From: Saccoglossus kowalevskii
Taxonomy: Eukaryota > Hemichordata > Enteropneusta > Harrimaniidae
NCBI RefSeq assembly: GCF_000003605.2
Contig: NW_003105812.1
Location: 1-57,587 of the forward strand
Reading direction: 5' to 3'
Length of the DNA: 57,587 nt
In this document: piece by piece, positions 12,270 through 24,650 of the stretch
How the letters are laid out: every line of letters starts with the position of its first letter
Numbering within the stretch: the stretch's first letter is position 1
Notes under the pieces: model-generated
What the model was told of the DNA's origin: nothing
Seen by the model: only the letters and a program-made list of their open reading frames with translations
Database searches by the model: none
Made by a program: the position numbers and the translations under genes

Positions 12270-15122
12270 AAACTGACATGAGTGAATGTAAAACAATGTA
12301 CATGCAAAAGGTGGGCTAGAAATTAGCATGTACGTATGTAAAACATTTTATATGCAAAAGGTGGGCTACAAACTGACATGAGTGAATGTAAAACATTGTA
12401 CATGCAAAACGTGGACTACAAACTAGCGTGAGTGAATGTAAATCATATATGCAAAAGGTGGGCTGGAAACTGACATGAGTGAATGTAAAACATTGTACAT
12501 ACAAAAGGTGGACTACAAACTAGCATGAGTGAATGTAAAACATATATGCAAAAGGTGGGCTGGAAACTGACATGAGTGAATGTAAAAAATTGTACATACA
12601 AAAGGTGGACTACAAACTAGCATGAGTGAATATAAAACATATAAGCAAAAGATGGGCTGGAAACTGACATGAGTGAATGTAAAACATTGTACATGCAAAA
12701 GGTAGACTACAAACTAGCATGAGTGAATGTAAAACATTGTACATGCAAAAGGTGGACTAGAAACTGACATGAGGCAATGTAAAACATTGTACATGGAAAC
12801 GGTGGACTAGAAACTGACATGAGTGTATTTAAAACATTGTACATGCAAAAGGTGGACTAGAAACTGACATGAGTGAATGTAAAACATTGTACATGCAAAA
12901 GGTTAACTGGAAACTGACATGAGTGAATGTAAAACATTGAACATGCAAAAGGTGGGCTAGAAACTGACATGAGTGAATGTAAAACATTGTACATGCAAAC
13001 GGTGGACTACAAACTAGCATGAGTGAATGTAAAACATTGTACATGCAAAAGGTGCGCTAGAAACTGACATGAGTGAATGTAAAACATTGTACATGCAAAA
13101 GGTGGGCTAGAAATTAGCATGTACGAATGTAAATCATTGTACATGCAAAAGGTGGACTACAAACTAGCATGAGTGAATGTAAAACATATATGCAAAAGGT
13201 GGGCTGGAAACTGACATGAGTGAATGTAAAACATTGTACATACAAAAGGTGGACTACAAACTAGCATGAGTGAATGTAAAACATATATGCAAAAGGTGGG
13301 CTGGAAACTGACATGAGTGAATGTAAAAAATTGTACATACAAAAGGTGGACTACAAACTAGCATGAGTGAATGTAAAACATATATGCAAAAGATGGGCTG
13401 GAAACTGACATGAGTGAATGTAAAACTTTGTACATGCAAAAGGTGGACTACAAACTAGCATGAGTGAATGTAAAACAATGTACATGCAAAAGGTGGACTA
13501 CAAACTGACCTAAGTGAATGTAAAACATTGTACATGTAAACGGTGGACTAGAAACTGGCACGAGTGAATGTAAAACATTGTACATGCAAAAGGTGGGCCA
13601 GAAACTGACATGAGGCAATGTAAAATATTGTACATGCAAAAGGTGAGCCAGAAACAGACATGAGGCAATGTAAAATATTGTACATGGAAACGGTGGACTA
13701 GAAACTGACATGAGTGAATTTAAAACATTGTACATGCAAAAGGTGGACTAGAAACTTACATGAGTGAATGTAAAACATTGTACATGCAAAAGGTGAACTG
13801 CAAACTGACATGAGTGAATGTAAAACATTGTACATGCAAAAGGTGGGATAGAAACTGACATGAGTGAATGTAAAACATTGTACATGCAAACGGTGGACTA
13901 CAAACTAGCATGAGTGAATGTAAAACATTGTACATGCAAAAGGTGCGCTAGAAACTGACATGAGTGAATGTAAAACAATGTACATGCAAAAGGTGGGCTA
14001 GAAATTAGCATGTACGAATGTAAAACATTTTACATGCAAAAGGTGGGCTACAAACTGACATGAGTGAATGTAAAACATTGTACATGCAAAACGTGGACTA
14101 CAAACTAGCGTGAGTGAATGTAAAACATATATGCAAAAGGAGGGCTGGAAACTGACATGAGTGAATGTAAAACATTGTACATACAAAAGGTGGACTACAA
14201 ACTAGCATGAGTGAATGTAAAACATATATGCAAAAGGTGGGCTGGAAACTGACATGAGTGAATGTAAAAAATTGTACATACAAAAGGTGGACTACAAACT
14301 AGCATGAGTGAATATAAAACATATAAGCAAAAGGTGGGCTGGAAACTGACATGAGTGAATGTAAAACATTGTACATGCAAAAGGTAGACTACAAACTAGC
14401 ATGAGTGAATGTAAAACATTGTACATGCAAAAGGTGGACTAGAAACTGACATGAGGCAATGTAAAACATTGTACATGGAAACGGTGGACTAGAAACTGAC
14501 ATGAGTGTATTTAAAACATTGTACATGCAAAAGGTGGACTAGAAACTGACATGAGTGAATGTAAAACATTGTACATGCAAAAGGTTAACTGGAAACTGAC
14601 ATGAGTGAATGTAAAACATTGTACATGCAAAACGTGGGCTAGAAACTGACATGAGTGAATGTAAAACATTGTACATGCAAACGGTGGACTACAAACTAGC
14701 ATGAGTGAATGTAAAACATTGTACATGCAAAAGGTGCGCTAGAAACTGACATGAGTGAATGTAAAACATTGTACATGCAAAAGGTGGGCTAGAAATTAGC
14801 ATGTACGAATGTAAAACATTGTACATGCAAAAGGTGGACTACAAACTAGCATGAGTGAATGTAAAACATATATGCAAAAGGTGGGCTGGAAACTGACATG
14901 AGTGAATGTAAAACATTGTACATACAAAAGGTGGACTACAAACTAGCATGAGTGAATGTAAAACATATATGCAAAAGGTGGGCTGGAAACTGACATGAGT
15001 GAATGTAAAAAATTGTACATACAAAAGGTGGACTACAAACTAGCATGAGTGAATGTAAAACATATATGCAAAAGATGGGCTGGAAACTGACATGAGTGAA
15101 TGTAAAACTTTGTACATGCAAA
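12270..15122 (+). repeat. Tandem higher-order repeat with 1,682-bp offset
   Basis: Sequence from about 12,270 to 13,440 is repeated at 13,952-15,122. Anchors at 12,322 and 14,004, and at 13,113 and 14,795, are each 1,682 bp apart. Shared markers include GTGTATTTAAAAC and the run of 97-bp dimers after each anchor. Small differences, such as CATTGAACATG near 12,937 and AAACGTGGGC near 14,631, separate the copies. Inference: a recent block duplication by unequal exchange or a similar process. Confidence 0.83.
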
Positions 15123-15889
15123 AGGTGGACTACAAACTAGCATGAGTGAATGTAACACATTGTACATGCAAAACGTGGGCTACAAACTAACATGAGTGAA
15201 TGTAACACATTGTACATGCAAAACGTGGGCTAGAAACTGACATGAGTGAATGTTAAAAATTGTACATACAAAAGGTGGACTACAAACTAGCACGAGTGAA
15301 TGTAAAACATATATGCAAAAGGTGGGCTGGAAACTGACATGAGTGAATGTAAAACATTGTACATGCAAAAGGTGCGCTAGAAACTGACATGAGTGAATGT
15401 AAAACAATGTACATGCAAAAGGTGGGCTAGAAATTAGCATGTACGAATGTAAAACATTTTACATGCAAAAGGTGGGCTACAAACTAGCATGAGTGAATGT
15501 AAAACATATATGCAAAAGATGGGCTGGAAACTGACATGAGTGAATGTAAAACTTTGTACATGCAAAAGGTGGACTACAAACTAGCATGAGTGAATGTAAC
15601 ACATTGTACATGCAAAACGTGGGCTACAAACTAACATGAGTGAATGTAACACATTGTACATGCAAAACGTGGGCTAGAAACTAACATGAGTGAATGTAAA
15701 ACATTATACATGCAATAGGTGGGCTAGAAACTGACATGAGTGAATGTAAAACAATGTACATGCAAAAGATGGACTAGAAACTAACATGAGTGAATGTAAA
15801 ACATACATGCAAAAGGTGGACTACAAACTGACATAAGTGAATGTAAAACATTGTACATGGAAACGGTGGACTAGAAACTGACATGAGTG

Positions 15890-16748
15890 AATTTAAAACA
15901 TTATACATGCAAAAGGTGGGCTAGAAACTGACATGAGTGAATGTAAATCATTGTACATGCAAAAGGTGGACTACAAACTAGCATGAGTGAATGTAAAACA
16001 ATGTACATGCAAAAGGTGGACTACAAACTGACCTAAGTGAATGTAAAACATTGTACATGCAAACGGTGGACTAGAAACTGGCACGAGTGAATGTAAAACA
16101 TTGTACATGCAAAAGGTGGGCCAGAAACTGACATAAGGCAATGTAAAATATTGTACATGCAAAAGGTGAGCCAGAAACTGACATGAGGCAATGTAAAATA
16201 TTGTACATGGAAACGGTGGACTAGAAACTGACATGAGTGAATTTAAAACATTGTACATGCAAAAGGTGGACTAGAAACTTACATGAGTGAATGTAAAACA
16301 TTGTACATGCAAAAGGTGAACTGCAGACTGACATGAGTGAATGTAAAACATTGTACATGCAAAAGGTGGGATAGAAACTGACATGAGTGAATGTAAAACA
16401 TTGTACATGCAAAAGGTGGACTACAAACTAGCATGAGTGAATGTAAAACAATGTACATGCAAAAGGTGGGCTAGAAATTAGCATGTACGAATGTAAAACA
16501 TTGTACATGCAAAAGGTGGGCTACAAACTGACATGAGTGAATGTAAAACATTGTACATGCAAAAGGTGGACTACAAACTAGCGTGAGTGAATGTAAAACA
16601 TATATGCAAAAGGTGGGCTGGAAACTGACATGAGTGAATGTAAAACATTGTACATACAAAAGGTGGACTACAAACTAGCGTGAGTGAATGTAAAACATAT
16701 ATGCAAAAGGTGGGCTGGAAACTGACATGAGTGAATGTAAAACATTGT
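15890..16748 (+). repeat. Z cassette shared with 6.9-7.7, 50.6-51.4, 52.3-53.0 and 56.2-56.7 kb
   Basis: The ordered markers are GACCTAAGTG, CTGGCACGAG, GGGCCAG with CATAAGGCAATG, GAGCCAG with GGCAATG, and CATGGAAACGG. After these come a CTTACATGAG unit, then GAACTGCA, GGATAG, the anchor and two 97-bp dimers. The first half matches 6,870-7,330 at offset 9,019. The second half matches 7,330-7,680 at offset 9,069, a one-monomer difference. The part from 16,200 matches 56,162-56,710 at offset 39,962, including GAACTGCAGACTG, which 7.3 and 13.8 kb lack. Confidence 0.8.
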
Positions 16749-16907
16749 ACATGCAAAAGGTGGACTACAAACTAGCATGAGTGAATGTAAAACAATGTAC
16801 ATGCAAAAGGTGGGCTAGAAACTGACATGAGTGAATGTAAAACATTGTACATGCAAAAGGTGGGCTAGAAACTGACATGAGTGAATGTAAAACAATGTAC
16901 GTGCAAA

Positions 16908-17360
16908 AGGTGGACTACAAACTAGCATGAGTGAATGTAAAACATTGTACATGCAAAATTTGGCCTAGAAACTAGCATGAGTGAATGTAAAACATTGTAC
17001 ATGCAAAAGGTGGACTACAAACTAGCATGAGTGAATGTAAAACAATGTACATGCAAAAGGTGGGCTAGAAACTGACATGAGTGAATGTAAAACATTGTAC
17101 ATGCAAAAGGTGGACTACAAATTGACATGAGTGAATGTAAAACATTGTACATGCAAAACGTGGACTACAAACTAGCATGAGTGAATGTAAAACAATGTAC
17201 ATGCAAAAGGTGGGCTAGAAACTGACATGAGTGAATGTAAAAAATTGTACATGCAAAAGGTGGACTACAAACTGATATGAGTGAATGTAAAACATTGTAC
17301 ATGCAAAAGGTGGACTACAAACTAGCATGAGTGAGTGTAAAACAATGTACATGCAAAAGG
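16908..17360 (+). repeat. Copy of 5,745-6,197 (offset 11,163)
   Basis: About 450 bp match with one difference noticed (TAAAAGG near 5,890 versus CAAAAGG). The shared private states include CAAAATTTGGCC, ACTACAAATTGAC, AAAACGTGGACTAC, GTAAAAAATTG, CTGATATGAG and GTGAGTGTAAAAC. A third copy at about 42,385-42,700 has lost roughly three monomers. Confidence 0.85.
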
Positions 17361-19929
17361 TGGACTACAAACTAGCATGAGTGAATGTAAAACAATGTAC
17401 ATGCAAAAGTGGGCTGGAAACTGACATGAGTGAATGTAAAACATTGTACATGCAAAAGGTGGGCTAGAAACTGACATGAGTGAATGTAAAACATTGTACA
17501 TGCAAAAGGTGGGCTAGAAACTGACATGAGTGAATGTAAAACAATGTTACATGCAAAAGGTGGACTACAAACTAGCATGAGTGAATGTAAAACATTGTAC
17601 ATGCAAAAGGTGGGCTAGAAACTGACATGAGTGAATGTAAAATATTGTACATGCAAAAGGTGGACTACAAACTGTCATGAGTGAATGTAAAACATTGTAC
17701 ATGCAAAAGGTGGACTACAAACTAGCATGAGTAAATGTAAAACAATGTACATGCAAAAGGTGGGCTAGAAACTGACATGAGTGAATGTAAAACATTGTAC
17801 ATGCAAAAGGTGGGCTAGTAACTGACATGAGTGAATGAAAAACATTGTACATGCAAAAGGTGAACTACAAACTGTCATGAGTGAATGTAAAACATTGTAC
17901 ATGCAAAATGTGGGCTAGAAACTGACATGAGTGAATGTAAAGCAATGTACATGCAAAAGGTGGGCTAGAAACTGACATGAGTGAATGTAAAACATTGTAC
18001 ATGCAAAAGGTGGACTACAAACTAGCATGAGTGAATGTAAAACATTGTACATGCAAAAGGTGGACTACAAACTGACATGAGTGAATGTAAAACATTGTAC
18101 ATGCAAAAGGTGGACTACAAACTAGCATGAGTGAATGTAAAACAATGTACATGCAAAAGGTGGGCTAGAAACTGACATGAGTGAATGTAAAACATTGTAC
18201 ATGCAAAAGGTGGACTACAAACTGACATGAGTGAATGTAAAACATTGTACATGCAAAAGGTGGACTACAAACTAGCATGAGTGAGTGTAAAACAATGTAC
18301 ATGCAAAAGGTGGGCTAGAAACTGACATGAGTGAATGTAAAACATTGTACATGCAAAAGGTGGGCTAGAAACTGACATGAGTGAATGTAAAACAATGTAC
18401 ATGCAAAAGGTGGACTACAAACTAGCATGAGTGAATGTAAAACATTGTACATGCAAAAGGTGGGCTAGAAACTGACATGAGTGAATGTAAAATATTGTAC
18501 ATGCAAAAGGTGGACTACAAACTGTCATGAGTGAATGTAAAACATTGTACATGCAAAAGGTGGACTACAAACTAGCATGAGTAAATGTAAAACAATGTAC
18601 ATGCAAAAGGTGGGCTAGAAACTGACATGAGTGAATGTAAAACAATGTACATGCAAAAGGTGGGCTGGAAACTGACATGATTGAATGTAAAACATTGTAC
18701 ATGCAAAAGGTGCACTACAAACTAGCATGAGTGAATGTAAAACATTGTACATGCGCAAAAGGTGGGCTGGAAACTGACATGAGTGAATGTAAATAATTAT
18801 ACATGCAAAAGGTGGACTACAAACTAGCATGAGTGAATGTAAAACAATGTACATGCAAAAGGTGGACTACAAACTAGCATGAGTGAATGTAAAACATTGT
18901 ACATACAAAAGATGGACTACAAACTAGCATGTGTGAATGTAAAACATTGTACATGCAAAAGGTTGACTACAAACTAGCATGAGTGAATGTAAAACAATGT
19001 ACATGCAAAAGGTGGGCTAGAAACTGACATGAGTGAATGTAAAACATTGTACATGCAAAAGGTGGACTACAAACTGACATGAGTGAATGTAAAACATTGT
19101 ACATGCAAAAGGTGGACTACAAACTAGCATGAGTGAATGTAAAACATTGTACATTCAAAAGGTGGACTACAAACTAGCATAAGTGAATGTAAAACATTGT
19201 ACATGCAAAAGGTGGACTACAAACTGACATGAGTGAATGTAAAACATTGTACATGCAAAAGGTGGACTACAAACTAGCATGAGTGAATGTAAAACAATGT
19301 ACATGCAAAAGGTGGACTACAAACTAGCATGAGTGAATGTAAAACATTGTACATGCAAAAGGTGGGCTAGAAACTAGCATTAGTGAATGTAAAACAATGT
19401 ACATGCAAAAGGTGGACTACAAACTAGCATGAGTGAATGTAAAACAATGTACATGCAAAAGGTGGGCTAGAAACTGACATGAGTGAATGTAAAACATTGT
19501 ACATGCAAAAGGTGGACTACAAACTGACATGAGTAAATGTAAAACATTGTACATGCAAAAGGTGGACTACAAACTAGCATGAGTGAATGTAAAACAATGT
19601 ACATGCAAAAGGTGGGCTAGAAACTGACATGAGTGAATGTAAAACATTGTACATGCAAAAGGTGGACTACAAACTGACATGAGTGAATGTAAAACATTGT
19701 ACATGCAAAAGGTGGACTACAAACTAGCATGAGTGAGTGTAAAACAATGTACATGCAAAAGGTGGGCTAGAAACTGACATGAGTGAATGTAAAACATTGT
19801 ACATGCAAAAGGTGGGCTAGAAACTGACATGAGGGAATGTAAAACAATGTACATGCAAAAGGTGGACTACAAACTAGCATGAGTGAATGTAAAACATTGT
19901 ACATGCAAAAGGTGGGCTAGAAACTGACA

Positions 19930-20900
19930 TGAGTGAATGTAAAATATTGTACATGCAAAAGGTGGACTACAAACTGTCATGAGTGAATGTAAAACATTTG
20001 TACATGCATAAGGTGGACTACAAACTAGCATGAGTAAATGTAAAACAATGTACATGCAAAAGGTGGGCTAGAAACTGACATGAGTGAATGTAAAACATTG
20101 TACATGCAAAAGGTGGGCTAGTAACTGACATGAGTGAATGTAAAACATTGTACATGCAAAAGGTGAACTACAAACTGTCATGAGTGAATGTAAAACATTG
20201 TACATGCAAAAGGTGGACTACAAACTAGCATGAGTGAATGTAAAACAATGTACATGCAAAAGGTGGGATAGAAACTAGCATGAGTGAATGTAAAACATTG
20301 TACATACAAAAGGTGGACTACAAACTAGCATGAGTGAATGTAAAACATTGTACATGCAAAAGGTGGGCTGGAAACTGACATGAGTGAATGTAAAACATTG
20401 TACATGCAAAAGGTGGACTACAAACTAGCATGAGTGAATGTAAAACATTGTACATGCAAAAGGTGGGCTGAAAACTAGCATGAGTGAATGTAAAACATTG
20501 TACATGCAAAAGGTGGGCTAGAAACTGACATGAGTGAATGTAAAATATTGTACATGCAAAAGGTGGACTACAAACTGTCATGAGTGAATGTAAAACATTG
20601 TACATGCATAAGGTGGACTACAAACTAGCATGAGTAAATGTAAAACAATGTACATGTAAAAGGTGGGCTAGAAACTGACATGAGTGAATGTAAAACATTG
20701 TACATGCAAAAGGTGGGCTAGTAACTGACATGAGTGAATGTAAAACATTGTACATGCAAAAGGTGAACTACAAACTGTCATGAGTGAATGTAAAACATTG
20801 TACATGCAAAAGGTGGACTACAAACTAGCATGAGTGAATGTAAAACAATGTACATGCAAAAGGTGGGATAGAAACTAGCATGAGTGAATGTAAAACATTG
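19930..20900 (+). repeat. Local 600-bp tandem duplication
   Basis: Markers CTAGTAACTG (20,108 and 20,708), CTGTCATGAG (20,176 and 20,776) and GGGATAG (near 20,262 and 20,862) recur at 600 bp, which is 12 monomers. The CATGCATAAGG unit is also duplicated, but its left copy (near 20,000) carries one extra T (CATTTGTAC). Confidence 0.8.
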
Positions 20901-21840
20901 TACATACAAAAGGTGGACTACAAACTAGCATGAGTGAATGTAAAACATTGTACATGCAAAAGGTGGGCTGGAAACTGACATGAGTGAATGTAAAACATTG
21001 TACATGCAAAAGGTGGACTACAAACTAACATGAGTGAATGTAAAACATTGTACATGCAAAAGGTGGACTACAAACTAGCATGAGTGAATGTAAAACATTG
21101 TACATGCAAAAGGTGGACTAGAAACTTACATGAGTGAATGTAAAACATTGTACATGCAAAAGGTGGACTACAAATTGTCATGAGTGAATGTAAAACATTG
21201 TACATGCAAAAGGTGGACTAATCACTGACATGAGTAAATGTAAACATTGTACATGCAAAAGGTGGACTAGAAACTGACATGAGTGAATGTAAAACATAGT
21301 ACATGCAAAAGGTGGACTAGTTACTGACATGAGTGAATGTAAAACATTGTACATGCAAAAGGTGGACTACAAACTAACATGAGTGAATGTAAAACATTGT
21401 ACATGCAAAAGGTGGGCTAGAAACTGACATGAGTGAATGTAAAACATTGTACATGCAAAAGGTGGACTACAAACTAGCATGAGTGAATGTAAAACATTGT
21501 ACATGCAAAAGGTGGGCTGGAAACTGACATGATCGAATGTAAATAATTATACATGCAAAAGGTGGACTACAAACTAGCATGAGTGAATGTAAAACATTGT
21601 ACATGCAAAAGGTGGACTACAAACTAGCATGAGTGAATGTAAAACAATGTACATGCAAAAGGTGGGCTAGAAACTGACATGAGTGAATGTAAAACATTGT
21701 ACATGCAAAAGGTGGACTACAAACTGACATGAGTGAATGTAAAACATTGTACATGCAAAAGGTGGACTACAAACTAGCATGAGTGAATGTAAAACATTGT
21801 ACATGCAAAAGGTGGGCTAGAAACTGACATGAGTGAATGT
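20440..21840 (+). repeat. 1.4-kb block also present at 43,129-44,529
   Basis: Alignment at constant offset 22,689 holds from about 20,440 to 21,840. Rare states are shared, including a 49-bp unit with GTAAACATTG, CTAATCACTG, CTAGTTACTG, and GATCGAATG followed by TAATTATAC. Only a few substitutions were noticed (for example CAAATTGTC versus CAAACTGTC, and CATAGTAC versus CATTGTAC). The left part also matches 40,880-41,500 at offset 20,439. Confidence 0.83.
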
Positions 21841-21952
21841 AAAACATTGTACATGCAAAAGGTGGGCTAGAAACTGACATGAGTGAATGTAAAACATTGT
21901 ACATGCAAAAGGTGGGCTAGAAACTGACATGAGTGAATGTAAGACAATGTAC

Positions 21953-22638
21953 ATGCAAAAGGTGGGCTAGAAACTGACATGAGTGAATGTAAAACATTGT
22001 ACATGCAAAAGGTGGACTACAAACTGACATGAGTGAATGTAAAACATTGTACATGCAAAAGGTGGACTACAAACTAGCATGAGTGAATGTAAAACAATGT
22101 ACATACAAAAGGTGGGCTAGAAACTGACATGAGTGAATGTAAAACATTGTACATGCAAAAGGTGGGCTAGAAACTGACATGAGTGAATGTAAAACAATGT
22201 ACATGCAAAAGGTGGACTACAAACTAGCATGAGTGAATGTAAAACATTGTACATGCAAAAGGTGGGCTAGAAACTGATATGAGTGAATGTAAAACAATGT
22301 ACATGCAAAAGGTGGACTACACACTAGCATGAGTGAATGTAAAACATTGTACATGCAAAAGGTGGGCTAGAAATTGACATGAGTGAATGTAAAACATTGT
22401 ACATGCAAAAGGTGGACTAGAAACTAGCATGAGTGAATGTAAAACATACATGCAAAAGGTGGGCTGGAAACTGACATGAGTGAATGTAAAACATTGTACA
22501 TGCAAAAGCTGGACTACAAACTAGCATGAGTGAATGTGAACAATACATGCAAAAGGTGGGCTGGAAACTGACATGAGTGAATGCAAAACATTGTACATGC
22601 AAAAGGTGGGCTAGAAACTAACATGAGTGAATGTAAAA
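21953..22638 (+). repeat. Copy of 1,555-2,240 (offset 20,398)
   Basis: About 685 bp match, including private states ACACACTAGC, CTGATATGAG, AAAAGCTGG, the CATACATG 47-bp unit and the AATACATGC unit. Two differences noticed in this copy are AAATTGACATG and GTGAACAATAC. The constant offset shows that no net indel separates the copies. Confidence 0.83.
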
Positions 22639-22689
22639 CATTGTACATGCAAAAGGTGGGCTAGAAACTGACATGAGTGAATTTAAAAC

Positions 22690-23000
22690 ATTGTACATGC
22701 AAAAGGTGGACTAGAAACTAGCATGAGTGAATGTAAAACATTGTACATGCAAAAGGTGGGCTAGAAACTGACATGAGTGAATGTAAAACATTGTACATGC
22801 AAAAGGTGGACTACAAACTAGCATGAGTGAATGTAAAGCATATATGCAAAAGGTGGGCTGGAAACTGACATGAGTGAATGTAAAACATTGTACATACAAA
22901 AGGTGGACTACAAACTAGCATGAGTGAATGTAAAACATATATGCAAAAGGTGGGCTGGAAACTGACATGAGTGAATGTAAAACATTGTACATACAAAAGG
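22690..23000 (+). repeat. Z island of two 97-bp dimers inside an A/B domain
   Basis: Two CATATATGC units with CATACAAAAGG linkers lie near 22,850 and 22,940, far from the main Z domains. They are preceded by a TTTAAAACATTG unit and lack the anchor monomer. Inference: a small transfer of Z sequence into A/B sequence by conversion or unequal exchange. Confidence 0.78.
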
Positions 23001-24329
23001 TGGGCTAGAAACTAACATGAGTGAATGTAAAACATTGTACATGCAAAAGGTGGGCTAGAAACTGACATGAGTGAATGTAAAACATTGTACATGCAAAAGG
23101 TGGACTACAAACTAGCATGAGTTAATGTAAAACAATGTACATGCAAAAGGTGGACTACAAACTAGCATGAGTGAATGTAAAACATTGTACATTCAAAAGG
23201 TGGACTACAAACTAGCATGAGTGAATGTAAAACATTGTACATGCAAAAGGTGGACTACAAACTGACATGAGTGAATGTAAAACATTGTACATGCAAAAGG
23301 TGGACGACAAACTAGCATGAGTGAATGTAAAACAATGTACATGCAAAAGGTGGGCTAGAAACTAACATGAGTGAATGTAAAACATTGTACATGCAAAAGG
23401 TGGGCTGGAAACTGACATGAGTGAATCTAAAACATTGTACATGCAAAAGGTGGGCTGGAAACTAGCATGAGTGAATGTAAAACATTGTACATGCAAAAGG
23501 TGGGCTAGAAACTGACATGAGTGAATGTAAAACATTGTACATGCAAAAGGTGGACTACAAACTAGCATGAGTTAATGTAAAACAATGTACATGCAAAAGG
23601 TGGACTACAAACTAGCATGAGTGAATGTAAAACATTGTACATTCAAAAGGTGGCCTACAAACTAGCATGAGTGAATGTAAAACATTGTACATGCAAAAGG
23701 TGGACTACAAACTGACATGAGTGAATGTAAAACATTGTACATGCAAAAGGTGGACTACAAACTAGCATGAGTGAATGTAAAACAATGTACATGCAAAAGG
23801 TGGGCTAGAAACTGACATGAGTGAATGTAAAACATTGTACATGCAAAAGGTGGACTACAAACTAACATGAGTGAATGTAAAACATTGTACATGCAAAAGG
23901 TGGGCTAGAAACTGACATAAGTGAATGTAAAACAATGTACATGCAAGAGGTGGACTACAAACTAGCATGAGTGAATGTAAAACATTGTACATGCAAAAGG
24001 TGGGCTAGAAACTAGCATTAGTGAATGTAAAACAATGTACATGCAAAAGGTGGACTACAAACTAGCATGAGTGAATGTAAAACAATGTACATGCAAAAGG
24101 TGGGCTAGAAACTGACATGAGTGAATGTAAAACATTGTACATGCAAAATGTGGACTACAAACTGACATGAGTGAATGTAAAACATTGTACATGCAAAAGG
24201 TGGACTACAAACTAGCATGAGTGAATGTAAAACAATGTACATGCAAAAGGTGGGCTAGAAACTGACATGAGTGAATGTAAAACATTGTACATGCAAAAGG
24301 TGGACTACAAACTGACATGAGTGAATGTA

Positions 24330-24650
24330 AATCATTGTACATGCAAACGGCGGACTACAAACTAGCATGAGTGAATGTAAAACATTGTACATGCAAAAGG
24401 TGCGCTAGAAACTGACATGAGTGAATGTAAAACATTGTACATGCAAAAGGTGGACTACAAACTAGCATGAGTGAATGTAAAACAATGTACATGCAAAAGG
24501 TGGGCTAGAAATTAGCATGTACGAATGTAAAACATTGTACATGCAAAAGGTGGGCTACAAACTGACATGAGTGAATGTAAAACATTGTACATGCAAAAGG
24601 TGGACTGGAAACTGACATGAGTGAATGTAAAACATTGTACATGCAAAAGG
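24330..24650 (+). repeat. Isolated anchor-containing Z island inside an A/B domain
   Basis: The order GTAAATCATTG, AAACGGCGGACTAC, GTGCGCTAG, ACTACAAACTAGC, then the anchor ATTAGCATGTACG at 24,511 and GGGCTACAAACTGAC copies the normal Z order. No 97-bp dimer follows; the next unit is ACTGGAAACTGAC. The AAACGGCGG form, with a second CpG, was noticed only here. Confidence 0.8.

Larger units (their letters stand above)
6871..16755 (+). repeat. Z satellite domain 1 with ordered higher-order repeats
   Basis: Anchor monomers (ATTAGCATGTACG, or ATTAGCAAGTACG at 8,885) lie at 7,408, 8,047, 8,885, 10,928, 12,023, 12,322, 13,113, 14,004, 14,795, 15,433 and 16,477. Successive spacings are 639, 838, 2,043, 1,095, 299, 791, 891, 791, 638 and 1,044 bp. 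Each anchor is usually followed by a short run of 97-bp dimers. Other ordered markers are CATGGAAACGG, GACCTAAGTG, CTGGCACGAG, GGGCCAG or GAGCCAG with GGCAATG, and GTGCGCTAG just before the next anchor. The stretch 9.2-10.9 kb lacks anchors and is made of 50-bp units resembling the left edge of the window. No non-satellite sequence was seen. Confidence 0.8.

Noticed and set aside
18740-18770. GC doubling (CATGCGCAAAAGG) as a possible insertion-site footprint
   Set aside because: It is a lone 2-bp expansion in one unit with normal sequence on both sides; simple slippage is enough to explain it.
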